From assembly GCA_946531435.1 (NCBI GenBank), contig CAMNAO010000003.1:1-64000 (forward strand): 64,000 nt of DNA, given 5' to 3'. Positions 34,629 through 43,590 of the stretch are shown piece by piece (position 1 is the first letter of the stretch; each line of letters opens with the position of its first letter). The notes beneath the pieces were generated by a model that worked only from the letters and a program-made list of their open reading frames with translations, had not been told where the DNA came from and ran no database searches. Source of the DNA: an uncultured Clostridia bacterium. Its GTDB lineage: Bacteria; Bacillota; Clostridia; Oscillospirales; Oscillospiraceae. A program made the translations under genes and the position numbers.

Positions 34629-35750
34629 TCACCCTCCGCGTCGGAGCTTCAAGTAAAGCTCCCTGAGGCGGGGATAGGCATACTCAAAAAAGCCCTTGTA
34701 GGCCTCGCAGAAGTAGTTGATCGGTCCCTCGGCGCCGTCTTCCGTCCGGTTGCGGCGGCAGCCGTTGCGGCAGAGGGGATACCATTGACAGCTTCGGCAC
34801 TTCTCCGGCACCACCCGGGAGGCCTCGATAAAGCCCAGCTCCTTCCGCTTCTCCTCCATCTCGGCAAAGCTGTTTTCCCGCACGCTGCCCAGCTTCCACT
34901 CATCCAGCACATAGAAATCGCAGGGGTAGACCCCGCCGTCCGCCTCCACCACCCACTGGCGGCCGCAGACGCCCATCATGTTGCAGCTCTCCGGCATCTG
35001 CCCGTCCAGGATCAGCAGAAGATTCTCAAAGTAGCGGTTGTAGGCCTTCTTCCCCGCCATCCGGTCCCGGTACCAGACGTCAAAGAGGTTCTTCAGAAAC
35101 TCACCGTACTTCTCCGGCGTCAGAGACCAGGGGCGGCCGCCCGGAGCCTCCCCCAGAGGATCCAGACACTCGATGTACTGCTGGTAGTCGTAGCCTTCCC
35201 CCTGGAAAAAGCGGTAGATCCGCCCCGCCCGGCGGGCGGTGGCCCCGGTGACCACGGTAAGGATGTTGAAATCCACCTTGTGCTTCTCCAGAAGGCGCAG
35301 GTTCTCCCTCACCCGGTTGTAGGTTCCCTTCCCGGCGGCGTCCAGCCGGTACCGGTCGTGGAGGTCCTTGGTCCCGTCCAGGGAGACCCCCACAAGGAAG
35401 CGGTGCTTTGCGAAAAACGCCGCCCATTCCTCATTGAGGGCATAGCCGTTGGTCTGGAGGGCGTAGGAGACGTTCAGCCTTTTCCTCTCCGGGCGGCTCG
35501 CGGCGTAATCCGTGAAGTCCCGGTAAAAGTCCAGGCCCATCAGCGTGGGTTCGCCGCCCTGGAAGGCGAAAAGGACGCTGCCCTCGGCCTCCCCCATGGC
35601 GCGGTCGATGAGAAGGTGGGCCGTCTCCCGGCTCATGAGGCCGTAGGAGGCCGTCTCCCGATTGGCCTGCTCGTCATAATAGAAGCAGTAGGTGCAGCGC
35701 ATGTTGCAGTTGCCCGAGGCGGGCTTGATGAGTACGGTGATGGGCGGCAT
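34629..35750 (-). CDS. Anaerobic sulfatase-maturing enzyme (radical SAM, SPASM)
   Basis: 373 residues. Radical SAM motif CNMRCTYC (Cys15, Cys19, Cys22), 'FAFQGGEPTLMGLDFY' and 'VSLDGTKDLHDRYR' follow the family pattern. The C-terminal SPASM region has CGRQWVVEADGGVYPCDFYV (with the essential Asp), 'CRSCQWYPLCRNGC' and a last Cys in 'YFCEAYK', for two extra [4Fe-4S] clusters. It converts the Cys of a C-x-P-x-R motif into formylglycine, the catalytic residue of sulfatases. Two sulfatase genes with exactly that motif lie 8-15 kb away, so this is very likely their activator. Confidence 0.93.
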   Translation of the reverse strand: MPPITVLIKPASGNCNMRCTYCFYYDEQANRETASYGLMSRETAHLLIDRAMGEAEGSVLFAFQGGEPTLMGLDFYRDFTDYAASRPERKRLNVSYALQTNGYALNEEWAAFFAKHRFLVGVSLDGTKDLHDRYRLDAAGKGTYNRVRENLRLLEKHKVDFNILTVVTGATARRAGRIYRFFQGEGYDYQQYIECLDPLGEAPGGRPWSLTPEKYGEFLKNLFDVWYRDRMAGKKAYNRYFENLLLILDGQMPESCNMMGVCGRQWVVEADGGVYPCDFYVLDEWKLGSVRENSFAEMEEKRKELGFIEASRVVPEKCRSCQWYPLCRNGCRRNRTEDGAEGPINYFCEAYKGFFEYAYPRLRELYLKLRRGG

Positions 35751-35816
35751 AGGCGTCCTCCTTCGGCGACGGGTCCTCTTGATTCAGTATCATAATACGA
35801 AACGGGGCAAAACACA

Positions 35817-35854
35817 AGGGACCGCTGCAAAAATGCCATTCTGCAGCGGTCCCT
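35817..35854 (-). terminator. Terminator of the peptide/solute ABC importer operon
   Basis: AGGGACCGCTGCA (35817-35829) and TGCAGCGGTCCCT (35842-35854) form a perfect 13-bp stem; on the minus strand TTGTGTTTTG follows. It lies 59 bases past the OppF-like stop. Confidence 0.75.
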
Positions 35855-35912
35855 CGGTTCTGTTTGCCTGTGAGGGGGAAAAGGAGAAAACACCTCTCGG
35901 CATTCGATGGGT

Positions 35913-36872
35913 TCAGTTGATTTCGCCCACGCGGCAGCAGCGGACGAAGTGGCCGGGAGAAACCTCCTCCTGGACCTGGGGCTGCTGGCAGTCCTCGGTG
36001 GCGTACTTGCAGCGGGCGGCAAAGCGGCAGCCCGGCTTGGGATTGATGGGGCTTGTCAGCTCGCCCTGCAGGATCTCCCGCTGGAAGGGGTGGTCGATAT
36101 CCGTGGAGGGAATGGCCGAGAGCAGCGCCTTGGTATAGGGGTGCAGGGGATTCTTGAAGAGCTCCTTGGAGGGGCACTTCTCCACCACCTGGCCGAGATA
36201 CATGACGCAGATATCATCGGAGATATGACGCACCACGGACATATCGTGGGTGACGAACATATAGGTGAGACCCCGGTCCATCTGCAGGCGCTTCAGAAGG
36301 TTCAGCACCTGGGCCTGGATGGACACGTCCAGGGCAGACACCGGCTCATCGCAGACCACGAACTTGGGGTTCAGCGCCAGAGCCCGGGCGATGCCCACGC
36401 GCTGGCGGCGGCCGCCATCCAGCTCATGAGGATAGCTGCGGCGCAGCCGCTCGTCGATGCCGACAAGCTCCATGAGCTCCTGGGCTTTGTCGTCGATCTC
36501 GTTCTTTTTGAACTTCCGGGAGACCACCAGGGGCTCACGGACCGTGGCTTCGATGGTCTTGCGGGGATCGATGGAGGAATAGGGATCCTGGAAGATGATC
36601 TGCATCTGCTCCCGGGCCTTCCGCAGCTCCCTGCCCTTGACATCGGAGATATCCTGACCCTCCAGCCAGATCTTGCCGTCGGTCTTCTCCAAAAGGTGGA
36701 TGATGGTACGGCCCAGGGTGCTTTTGCCGCAGCCGGATTCGCCCACGACGCCCAGGGTCTTGCCCTTTTCGATGGAGAAGGTCACGTCGTCCACGGCGTG
36801 AAGGAGACCGCGGGCCGTGGAGAAATATTTCTTGAGGCCCTCAATACGGATGACAGGTTCCTGATTTGCCAT
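35913..36872 (-). CDS. Oligopeptide-type ABC importer, ATP-binding subunit (OppF-like)
   Basis: 319 residues from ATG 36872 (GGAGGGCTGACA upstream; 15 extra codons upstream have no site). Walker A GESGCGKST, signature in the 'ELDGGRRQRVGIARALAL' form (the usual LSGGQ is altered to LDGGR), Walker B FVVCDEPVSALD, and the C-terminal oligopeptide-importer extension with 'CRFAARCKYATEDC' (Fe-S type cysteine motif). The altered signature is worth noting; the partner subunit has FSGGMKQR. It is the last gene of the importer operon, two bases from the OppD-like gene. Confidence 0.9.
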   Translation of the reverse strand: MANQEPVIRIEGLKKYFSTARGLLHAVDDVTFSIEKGKTLGVVGESGCGKSTLGRTIIHLLEKTDGKIWLEGQDISDVKGRELRKAREQMQIIFQDPYSSIDPRKTIEATVREPLVVSRKFKKNEIDDKAQELMELVGIDERLRRSYPHELDGGRRQRVGIARALALNPKFVVCDEPVSALDVSIQAQVLNLLKRLQMDRGLTYMFVTHDMSVVRHISDDICVMYLGQVVEKCPSKELFKNPLHPYTKALLSAIPSTDIDHPFQREILQGELTSPINPKPGCRFAARCKYATEDCQQPQVQEEVSPGHFVRCCRVGEIN

Positions 36873-36874
36873 TG

Positions 36875-37867
36875 TCAGCCCTCCTTCTTGACCTGATCGA
36901 TGTGGCAGCAGCGGCAATCATGGCCGTCCGCCGTCTTGAATACGGGGATCGCCGCCTTGCGGCACTCCTCGGTGGCGTAGGGGCAGCGGGGATTGAAGGG
37001 GCAGCCCTGGGGCAGATCCGAAGGATCGGGGGGCAGGCCCTCGATGGGATGCAGCCACTCCTCATCCTCCGACATGCTGGGGATGGCCCCGAAGAGGCCG
37101 ATGGTGTAGGGATGGGTGGGGTGATGGAAGATCTGCTCCTTGGTGCCGTACTCCACGATGCTGCCGGCGTAAATGACGGCCACATCGTCACAGACCTGGG
37201 CGACGACGCCCATGTCGTGGGTGATCAGCAGCATGGCGGTGTTGAACTGGTTGCGCAGATCCCTGATGAGGTCCAGCACCTGGGCCTGGATGGTAACGTC
37301 CAGGGCGGTGGTGGGCTCATCCGCCAGCAGCACCTGGGGGTTGCAGGCCAGGGCGATGGCGATGACGATGCGCTGCTTCATGCCGCCGGAAAACTGGTGG
37401 GGATACTCGGTATAGCGGTCCTCGGTGATGCCGACCATGGCCAGCATCTCCTTGGCGCGCTTCTCGCACTCCTCATGGGAGATGTTGTTGTGCAGCCGGA
37501 TGACCTCGGCGATCTGGTCGCCCACCCGCTCCACGGGGTTGAGGGCGGTCATGGGGTCCTGGAAAATCATGGAGATCTTGTTGCCCCGGATCTCCCGCAT
37601 CTCATGCTCGGGCAGCTTCAGAAGATCCTGGTTGTCCAGGGTGATGTTGCCCTGGGTGATCCTCGCGCCCACATCGGGCAGGATGCGGAGGATGGACTTG
37701 GCGATGGTGGTCTTGCCCGCGCCGGTCTCACCCACGAGGCCCAGGGTCTTGCCCCGGTCCAGATGGAGGGAGACGCCGTTGACGGCGTGGACCACGTTGT
37801 CGTCGGTGAAGTACTCCACCACCAGATCTTCCACCTTCAGGAAGGCGTTGTTTGTATTCTCAGACAT
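36875..37867 (-). CDS. Oligopeptide-type ABC importer, ATP-binding subunit (OppD-like)
   Basis: 330 residues. Walker A GETGAGKTT, Q-loop 'MIFQDPMTALNP', signature 'QFSGGMKQRIVIAIALAC', Walker B VLLADEPTTALD and the Opp-type C-terminus 'GCPFNPRCPYATEECRK' with four cysteines nearby. GGAGGGTTGAGAA precedes the ATG. It would power import with the OppF-like subunit through the two permeases. Confidence 0.92.
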   Translation of the reverse strand: MSENTNNAFLKVEDLVVEYFTDDNVVHAVNGVSLHLDRGKTLGLVGETGAGKTTIAKSILRILPDVGARITQGNITLDNQDLLKLPEHEMREIRGNKISMIFQDPMTALNPVERVGDQIAEVIRLHNNISHEECEKRAKEMLAMVGITEDRYTEYPHQFSGGMKQRIVIAIALACNPQVLLADEPTTALDVTIQAQVLDLIRDLRNQFNTAMLLITHDMGVVAQVCDDVAVIYAGSIVEYGTKEQIFHHPTHPYTIGLFGAIPSMSEDEEWLHPIEGLPPDPSDLPQGCPFNPRCPYATEECRKAAIPVFKTADGHDCRCCHIDQVKKEG

Positions 37868-37880
37868 TTCTCAACCCTCC

Positions 37881-38753
37881 TTATCTTCTCAGCTTGGGAT
37901 CGGCGGCGTCGCGGATGCCGTCGCCCAGGAGGTTCAGGGCCAGGACGGAGATGGCGATGGCGATGCCGGGGAAGATGATCATGTGGGGGGCAATGCGGAT
38001 GAACTGCCGCGCGTCGGAGAGCATGGCGCCCCAGTCGGGGATGGGGGGCTGGATGCCCAGGCCGATGAAGCTCAGGGACGCGGCCATGGTCATCATCATG
38101 GACATACCCATGGACATGCCCACCAGCATGGGGCTGAAGGAGTTCGGCAGCAGATGGGAGAAGATGATGCGGGGGGTGGAGCAGTTGATGGACTGGCAAG
38201 CCTCCACATACTCGGCGCCCCGCTGCTTCAGCATGCTGGCCCGCAGCATGCGGACCGAGCCGGGAACATTGCCGATGGCCAGGGCCAGGATGGTGTTGAA
38301 CCAGCCGGAGCCCAGAACGGCGCAGAGCACGATGTTCAGCAGCATGCCGGGCATGGACTGGAACACGTCGCAGATACGCATGATGAGGTTATCCACCCAG
38401 CCGCCGAAATAGCCGGCCACGGCGCCGATGACGATGCCCACGCCGTTGGAGAGCAGGATGGTGATGATGCCCATGGTGAGGGAGTACTTGCCGCCGTAGC
38501 AGATGCGGCTGAAGATATCCCGCCCCAGGTTATCCGTGCCGAACCAGTGGGCGGCGCTGGGGGCGGCCCGCTGGGCCACCGGGTCCATCTCGGTGATGCC
38601 ATAGGGAATATAAAGAGGTGCCAGGAACGCCAGAACCAACTCCAGAAGGAAGATGATGAGGCCGGCCATGGCCAGCTTGTTCTTCTTCAGCTGCTTCCAG
38701 ATCATGGCAAATTCGGACTGGCCGTTGCGGGTCTTCTTTTTGGTGTCAGCCAT
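37881..38753 (-). CDS. ABC importer permease (OppC-like)
   Basis: 290 residues. The N-terminal extension 'NGQSEFAMIWKQLKKNKLAMAG' leads to five or six membrane spans, and the EAA loop reads 'EYVEACQSINCSTPRIIFSHLLPN'. Oligopeptide/dipeptide/nickel-type permease family. The substrate in this context is unknown but the neighbours point to a sulfated sugar or glycoside. The start overlaps the OppB-like gene by 8 bases. Confidence 0.92.
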   Translation of the reverse strand: MADTKKKTRNGQSEFAMIWKQLKKNKLAMAGLIIFLLELVLAFLAPLYIPYGITEMDPVAQRAAPSAAHWFGTDNLGRDIFSRICYGGKYSLTMGIITILLSNGVGIVIGAVAGYFGGWVDNLIMRICDVFQSMPGMLLNIVLCAVLGSGWFNTILALAIGNVPGSVRMLRASMLKQRGAEYVEACQSINCSTPRIIFSHLLPNSFSPMLVGMSMGMSMMMTMAASLSFIGLGIQPPIPDWGAMLSDARQFIRIAPHMIIFPGIAIAISVLALNLLGDGIRDAADPKLRR

Positions 38754-39708
38754 TGGTCTTCACCTTCCTTTTCGCGCTGTTGGCATACTGGGCCTTGATC
38801 CGGGGATCCACCGCGGCAAAGGCCATATCCACTACCAGCATGACAAGAGAGAACACGATGGCGAGGAAAATGGAACCGGTCTGGACCACGGGATAGTCGC
38901 GGTTATTGACGCCGGTGATGATGAGGGTGCCCATGCCGGGGATGGAGAAGATGGTCTCCAGGATCATGACGCCGCCCAGCATACGTCCGATCTGGTTGCC
39001 CATGACGGTGATGATGGGGATCATGGCGTTCTTTAAGGCGTGCTTCTGAATGACCTGGCGCTCAGGCACACCCTTGGCCCGGGCCGTGGTGATGTAGTCG
39101 GACCGGATCACATCCAGCATGGAGGAGCGGGACTGGCGGGCCATGGCGGCGATGGCGCCGGAGCAGCCGGCCAGGGCCGGGAGGATGTAATACTTGAGGC
39201 CGCCCACGCCGGAGACGGGAAGCCACTTCAGCTTCACGGAGAAGAGCAGCACCAGGAGGAGGGCCAGCCAGAAGTTGGGGATGGACACGCCCAGGAGGGC
39301 CAGCACCATGCTCACATGGTCCTGCCACTTGTTCTGGTGGACCGCAGCGGTGACGCCCAGGGGAATGCCGATGCCGAAGGAGATCAGCGCCGTGATGATG
39401 GTCAGCACGATGGTGCGGGGCAGACGCTCCTTGATGGAATCCAGAATGGGTACCTTGGTGACCCAGGAGGAACCCAGGTCAAAGCGGATGAAGGTGTCGC
39501 TGAGGTAGCGGGCCAGACGGACGAAGTAGGGATCGGTGAGGCCCAGCTCCACCCGTTTCGCCTGAAGATCGCTCTCCAGCGCCGTGCTGCCCAGGATGAT
39601 GACCGCGGGATCGCCGGGGCAGAAGGTCATCAGCGTGAACACGATGACCGCCACCGCCAGAATGATCGGGATCATCCAGAGCAGGCGTTTCAAAAAGTAT
39701 CTTGCCAT
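38746..39708 (-). CDS. ABC importer permease (OppB-like)
   Basis: 320 residues starting MARYFLKRLLWMIP, a typical OppB/DppB opening. 'TFCPGDPAVIILG' follows, then about five more membrane spans, and the EAA loop 'YITTARAKGVPERQVIQKHALKNAM'. Forms the translocation pore with the OppC-like subunit. Separated by 90 bases and a hairpin from the binding-protein gene, whereas the other importer genes are packed or overlapping. Confidence 0.92.
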   Translation of the reverse strand: MARYFLKRLLWMIPIILAVAVIVFTLMTFCPGDPAVIILGSTALESDLQAKRVELGLTDPYFVRLARYLSDTFIRFDLGSSWVTKVPILDSIKERLPRTIVLTIITALISFGIGIPLGVTAAVHQNKWQDHVSMVLALLGVSIPNFWLALLLVLLFSVKLKWLPVSGVGGLKYYILPALAGCSGAIAAMARQSRSSMLDVIRSDYITTARAKGVPERQVIQKHALKNAMIPIITVMGNQIGRMLGGVMILETIFSIPGMGTLIITGVNNRDYPVVQTGSIFLAIVFSLVMLVVDMAFAAVDPRIKAQYANSAKRKVKTNG

Positions 39709-39740
39709 TTCTCAGTCCCCTTTGCTCAAGTTTTCGATGG

Positions 39741-39772
39741 ATCACGACCCAGCGCAAGCGCTGGGTCGTGAT
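39741..39772. promoter_or_regulatory. Intercistronic stem-loop between binding protein and permease genes
   Basis: ATCACGACCCAGCGC (39741-39755) and GCGCTGGGTCGTGAT (39758-39772) form a perfect 15-bp stem. On the transcribed (minus) strand no T-run follows, so it is more likely an mRNA stabiliser or partial attenuator that raises binding-protein output over permease. Confidence 0.7.
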
Positions 39773-39798
39773 TTTTCAAGGGATCGTTCCCCTCTTTC

Positions 39799-41481
39799 TT
39801 ATTTGCCGAAGCGGCAGGCCTGTACGCGGACGCAGCCGGAGTAGTCGTTGACGCACTCGATCATGTTCACGTTGTTGTTCCAGACGTTCAGCACGTGGTT
39901 GTCAACCATGCCGTAGGCGTACATATGCTCCTTGATGTAAGTATGAACGGCGTCGATGTTCTCCTCGGTGTAGCCGTCCTGGGTCCAGGTCTTGTACAGC
40001 AGCTCGCCCAGCTCGTAGTCGTGGCGGCTGGTGCCGTCGCCGGTGGCGTAGCCGTTGGGGTCGAAGCGGATGGACCACTGGGCAGCCAGAGAGACACAGC
40101 CCACCTGGTTGATGAACATGTCGTAGATGGTGCCGTCCAGACGGTTGGCCTGCACCCAGGCCATATCGCCGGTGAGGATCTCAGACTTGACGCCGATGGC
40201 GTCCATGGCGGAGATCAGGATCTCAGCAGTGGACTTGAAACCGCCGCCGCAGAGGATGATAAGGGTCTGTCCTTCGTAGTTGGAAGCAGCCAGGCACTCC
40301 TTGGCCTTCTCCACATCATAGGGATAATACTCCTCTTCCTTCCACTTCTGGAGGTAGCCCTGGGCCTTCTCGTTGGCGGTGTCGTACATATAGCCGGCGT
40401 AGCCCTGGTAGACGGAGGAGATGATGAGATCAGGGTTGATGCAGTAAGCGATGGCCTTACGCAGGTTCTCGTCGGTGCCGCAGGGCATATTCTCCGCGCC
40501 GGAGAAGAAGAGCTGGATGCCGTTGGGCATGGTGTACTCCTGCATGGAGAAGTCGGGATTGCCTTCATACAGGATGGCCACGGAGGCACCGAGGCCCATG
40601 GCAAACTGGATATCGCCGGCCTCCAGGGCGTTGCCCATCTGAGAGGCCTCGGAGAACAGCTTCAGGGTGACCTTGTCCACACGGGGCACCACGTCGTTCT
40701 GCAGCAGGCTGAGATCGGTCTGCCAATAGTCGGGATTCTTCTCGAAGACCATCTCCACGCCGGAGGTGAAGGAAACCAGCTTGTAAGCGGAGGTGGAGAC
40801 GCAGGTGGTGGCGAAGTCGTCGCCGCTGGCCTCGACAGCCGCGCGGGATACGGGGAAAGTATCGAAAACGAAGTTCTCGATGACGCCCACCTGGTTCTGG
40901 GTCAGCTTGACCTGGAAGCTGTGCTCGCCGGTAGCCGTGATGGACTCGATGTTTCTCCAGTTGGGCTTCTGCGCCTTCTCGATAGAGGTGTTCACGAACC
41001 ATACGATGTCATCGGCGGTGATGGGGGTGCCTTCCTGATCCTTCATGTAATCATAAAGCTCGAAGTCATAGGTAAAGCCCTTGTCGTTGGTGGTCCAGCC
41101 CTTGGCGGCCCAGGGGACCCAGTTGCAGTCGGCGTCCTGCTGGCCCAGGGATTCAAAGATCAGACGGCCGCAGTAGGAGTCGTTGGCGATGTTGGAGCGC
41201 CAGGTGGTGGGGGTATCCCACATGTTTGCCACACCGACGATGAGCTCAACGTAGTCCGCCTCTTCGCCGCCCTCGTTGACGGTGATGTTGGTGCCGCTGT
41301 TGTCGTCCGCGGTTTTGCCCACAGTGCCGGTGGTGCCGGTGGTGCCGGTGGAGCCGGTGCTGCCGGTGTTGGTGCCGGTGGAGCCGCCGTTGCCGCCGCA
41401 GGCCGCGAGAGCCAGCATGGCCGCTGTGCCGACGGAGCCGATGCCCAGGGTCTTCAGAAAGTCTCTACGGGTCAGATTCAT
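39799..41481 (-). CDS. ABC importer solute-binding lipoprotein (SBP family 5), Tat-type signal
   Basis: 560 residues. The N-terminus MNLTRRDFLKTLGIG carries a twin-arginine motif (Arg5-Arg6) and the lipobox LAAC with Cys28, so it is probably a Tat-exported lipoprotein. A Gly/Thr/Ser linker (about residues 30-55) with repeated TGT/TGS units follows, then the extracytoplasmic solute-binding protein family 5 domain. In this fold the ligand is peptides, nickel or glycosides/oligosaccharides. AAAAGGAGATCATCAC precedes the ATG. It is the first gene of the importer operon and has a promoter with the shared palindrome. Confidence 0.9.
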   Translation of the reverse strand: MNLTRRDFLKTLGIGSVGTAAMLALAACGGNGGSTGTNTGSTGSTGTTGTTGTVGKTADDNSGTNITVNEGGEEADYVELIVGVANMWDTPTTWRSNIANDSYCGRLIFESLGQQDADCNWVPWAAKGWTTNDKGFTYDFELYDYMKDQEGTPITADDIVWFVNTSIEKAQKPNWRNIESITATGEHSFQVKLTQNQVGVIENFVFDTFPVSRAAVEASGDDFATTCVSTSAYKLVSFTSGVEMVFEKNPDYWQTDLSLLQNDVVPRVDKVTLKLFSEASQMGNALEAGDIQFAMGLGASVAILYEGNPDFSMQEYTMPNGIQLFFSGAENMPCGTDENLRKAIAYCINPDLIISSVYQGYAGYMYDTANEKAQGYLQKWKEEEYYPYDVEKAKECLAASNYEGQTLIILCGGGFKSTAEILISAMDAIGVKSEILTGDMAWVQANRLDGTIYDMFINQVGCVSLAAQWSIRFDPNGYATGDGTSRHDYELGELLYKTWTQDGYTEENIDAVHTYIKEHMYAYGMVDNHVLNVWNNNVNMIECVNDYSGCVRVQACRFGK

Positions 41482-41655
41482 GTGATGATCTCCTTTTCTG
41501 ATAATTCATTTATCTTTTACGCTTTGCGTAAATACCAGATACTCGTTGGCGCGAAAGGCAAAAAGAAAGAGGCGGCAGCGTTTCTTTTGTGCCTTCCCTG
41601 TCCCGGCCCCGTGTTCTCTCCCGGAGCCCCAATCCGCTGTGTGCCTCTTGTGACG

Positions 41656-41678
41656 ATTAATTAATTTGTTTAATTATT
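41656..41678. promoter_or_regulatory. Shared palindromic operator, copy at the importer promoter
   Basis: ATTAATT, nine bases, then AATTATT: one mismatch from ATTAATT-N9-AATTAAT. It begins eight bases beyond the -10 box of the minus-strand importer promoter, so it covers the predicted transcription start. The same core occurs at 49060-49082 and 49941-49963. Confidence 0.75.
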
Positions 41679-41686
41679 ATGGTGTA

Positions 41687-41715
41687 ATTATAATCGTATC
41701 CCCTTAAAATTTCAA
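41687..41715 (-). promoter_or_regulatory. Sigma-A promoter of the importer operon
   Basis: Minus strand TTGAAA (41710-41715), 17-base spacer, TATAAT (41687-41692). The leader to the binding-protein ATG is about 200 bases. Confidence 0.8.
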
Positions 41716-41727
41716 TATGCAATATCG

Positions 41728-41773
41728 CAAAAATTGAGGCCCCGATTTTGTTTATGTTGACAAAACCGGGGCT
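41728..41773 (-). terminator. Terminator of the isomerase/GH3/sulfatase operon
   Basis: On the minus strand GCCCCGGTTTTGT and ACAAAATCGGGGC (41739-41751 and 41760-41772, one G-U pair) are followed by a T-run (TCAATTTTT). It separates the GH3 gene ending at 41860 from the importer promoter. Confidence 0.75.
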
Positions 41774-41859
41774 CTAAAAGGCCTGTATTGTACCCGGCGC
41801 TGCGCGCCTCCTTTGGGAGAAGCTTTGCGGGCAGCCGGCACAATGGTTCAGGGCTCCCC

Positions 41860-43590
41860 TTACAGATGCGTATCCCAGAGGCCGCACCAGGCGTTTTCAT
41901 TGCAGCGGCCCTTGAAGGGGGAGTCGCCCATCAGCTTCTTCACCACAAGGTCGATGGTGAAGGGCTTGTCGTTGTATGCGTTGATGAAGATGGGCACCCG
42001 GGGCACATCGATGAGGTGATTTGTATAGTTCAGAGAAACAAAGGCGGTGGGGACCTCCGTGGCAAACCAGGGGCATCCCCGGCTCATGGGCTCGAACCAG
42101 TCCAGCCGCACGCTGTTGATATGGGCAAAGCCCGTGAAGTCCGCCACGATGATGGCGGCGTCAAAATTCCGCCGGAACTCCGCAATGTTGCCCTTCCTCG
42201 TCTTGAAGGCCCCGTCGTGCTCCACCATGGTGACCTCGAAGCCCGCCTTCTCCAGGGCGGCCTTGAAGCGCTCCCCGGTACCTTCCGCGCCGCCGGAGGT
42301 GACGCCCTGGCCCATCTGGCTTTTGGTAAAGGTATTGCCGATGTAGTTGAGGAAGATCCTCCGGTGGGTCTCGGGCCGGATGGGAAGCTCATCTCTGGTA
42401 TTCTTCACCAGGGTAATGGCTTCATCCGCCAGCTCCTCCGCCCAGCGCCGGAACTCCGGGTTCCCCACCACCGCCATGGCCTCCGGGGGAGGCACGATGC
42501 TGCCATCGGCATGACTCTTATGTAAACCAATCGCCGCCTTGGTGGCCAGGGTACGGTAGATGGCGTCTCTGAGGCGCTCCGGCGTAATGCGTCCGTCCCG
42601 GATGCCCGCCTCCATGGCCTCCACGTCCTCCTCCACGTCGTTGAAGCCCAGCACGATGTCGATACCGCAGGCAATGGACTGCACCACCGCGTCCCGCCGG
42701 GGCAGGGCGTAGTAACCCAGCATATTGCTCTGGTCCGTCATGACGAGGCCGTTGAAGCCCAGCTTCTCCCGGAGAAGGTCCTGGATCAGCTCCTTCGAGA
42801 AGCAGGCGGGGAGGATCTCCCGGTCCGTGAGGGCGGGATTCAGCGCCTTCTGATAGAGGGGCAGGGTGAAGTGGCCCACCATGACAGAGAGCAGTCCCTC
42901 GTCGATGAAGTGCTGATAGACCCGGCCGAAGCTGGCGTCCCACTCCTCGGGGGTAAGGCCGTTGTTGCCGATGACGATGTGCTGATCCCGCTCCTCCCAG
43001 CCGTCGCCGGGGTAGTGCTTCAGCATGGTGATCATGTTCTGCTCTTTGAAGCCGCGGATGAAGCCCTCACAGCCCCGGATGGCGTCGTCGGCGGTGTTGC
43101 CGTAGGCCCGGAGGTTCACCAGGCAGTTGCGCCAGTTCATCAGGATATCCCCCACCGCGCCGAAGGACATGTTGTAGCCCAGGGCCTTGATCTCCTGAGC
43201 GGCGGCGGAGCCCACGTGGTAGGCGTGGGTCTCCGGATCGGCGGTGGCGCCGCAGGCGGCGGAGTTTCCGATGTAGGTACCGCCCCGCACCGGCATATTG
43301 GCCCCGGTCTCGGTATCCGAGGCGATGAACATGGGGATCTTCATGCTCTTCTGCATGGCGCCCAGGATCTCCCGTGTCTCTTCCTTGGGGAACTGGGCCC
43401 CCCGGAAGCTGGAGCCCGCGATGGGGTACTGCTTCAGAAAGTCCAGAAGCTGCTGCTTGTCCATGCCCATGAGGGGGTCGAAGAAAAGCTGACAGGCCTT
43501 CTCATGCTCCGTCATGCCCGCATAGGTCTCCTCCACCCATTTGACGGCTGCGTCATCCAGATAAAAGGGCTTTGCCCGAAGATCGATCAT
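41860..43590 (-). CDS. Glycoside hydrolase family 3, NagZ-like
   Basis: 576 residues. 'MTEHEKACQLFF' opens the GH3 barrel; 'FIASDTETGANM', 'MLKHYPGDGWEERDQHI' (about 213) and 'VMTDQSNMLGYYALPRR' with the likely nucleophile Asp (about 285) follow. In NagZ the loop is KHFPGHGxxxxDSH; here PGDG replaces PGHG, while the D..H pair is kept, so substrate or mechanism may differ. No signal peptide: it acts in the cytoplasm. Its ATG overlaps the end of the sulfatase gene by four bases (ATGA), preceded by AAGGAGGGAGCACAC. Last gene of the operon. Confidence 0.85.
   Translation of the reverse strand: MIDLRAKPFYLDDAAVKWVEETYAGMTEHEKACQLFFDPLMGMDKQQLLDFLKQYPIAGSSFRGAQFPKEETREILGAMQKSMKIPMFIASDTETGANMPVRGGTYIGNSAACGATADPETHAYHVGSAAAQEIKALGYNMSFGAVGDILMNWRNCLVNLRAYGNTADDAIRGCEGFIRGFKEQNMITMLKHYPGDGWEERDQHIVIGNNGLTPEEWDASFGRVYQHFIDEGLLSVMVGHFTLPLYQKALNPALTDREILPACFSKELIQDLLREKLGFNGLVMTDQSNMLGYYALPRRDAVVQSIACGIDIVLGFNDVEEDVEAMEAGIRDGRITPERLRDAIYRTLATKAAIGLHKSHADGSIVPPPEAMAVVGNPEFRRWAEELADEAITLVKNTRDELPIRPETHRRIFLNYIGNTFTKSQMGQGVTSGGAEGTGERFKAALEKAGFEVTMVEHDGAFKTRKGNIAEFRRNFDAAIIVADFTGFAHINSVRLDWFEPMSRGCPWFATEVPTAFVSLNYTNHLIDVPRVPIFINAYNDKPFTIDLVVKKLMGDSPFKGRCNENAWCGLWDTHL

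Noticed and set aside
41325..41393. Repeated GCCGGTGGT units as a possible phase-variation tract
   Set aside because: They encode the Gly/Thr/Ser linker after the lipobox; units are in multiples of three and interrupted, so length changes would not switch the frame.
39895..41664. Long plus-strand frame opposite the solute-binding protein gene
   Set aside because: Gly/Val-rich nonsense reading; the Tat signal, lipobox and ribosome site support the minus strand.
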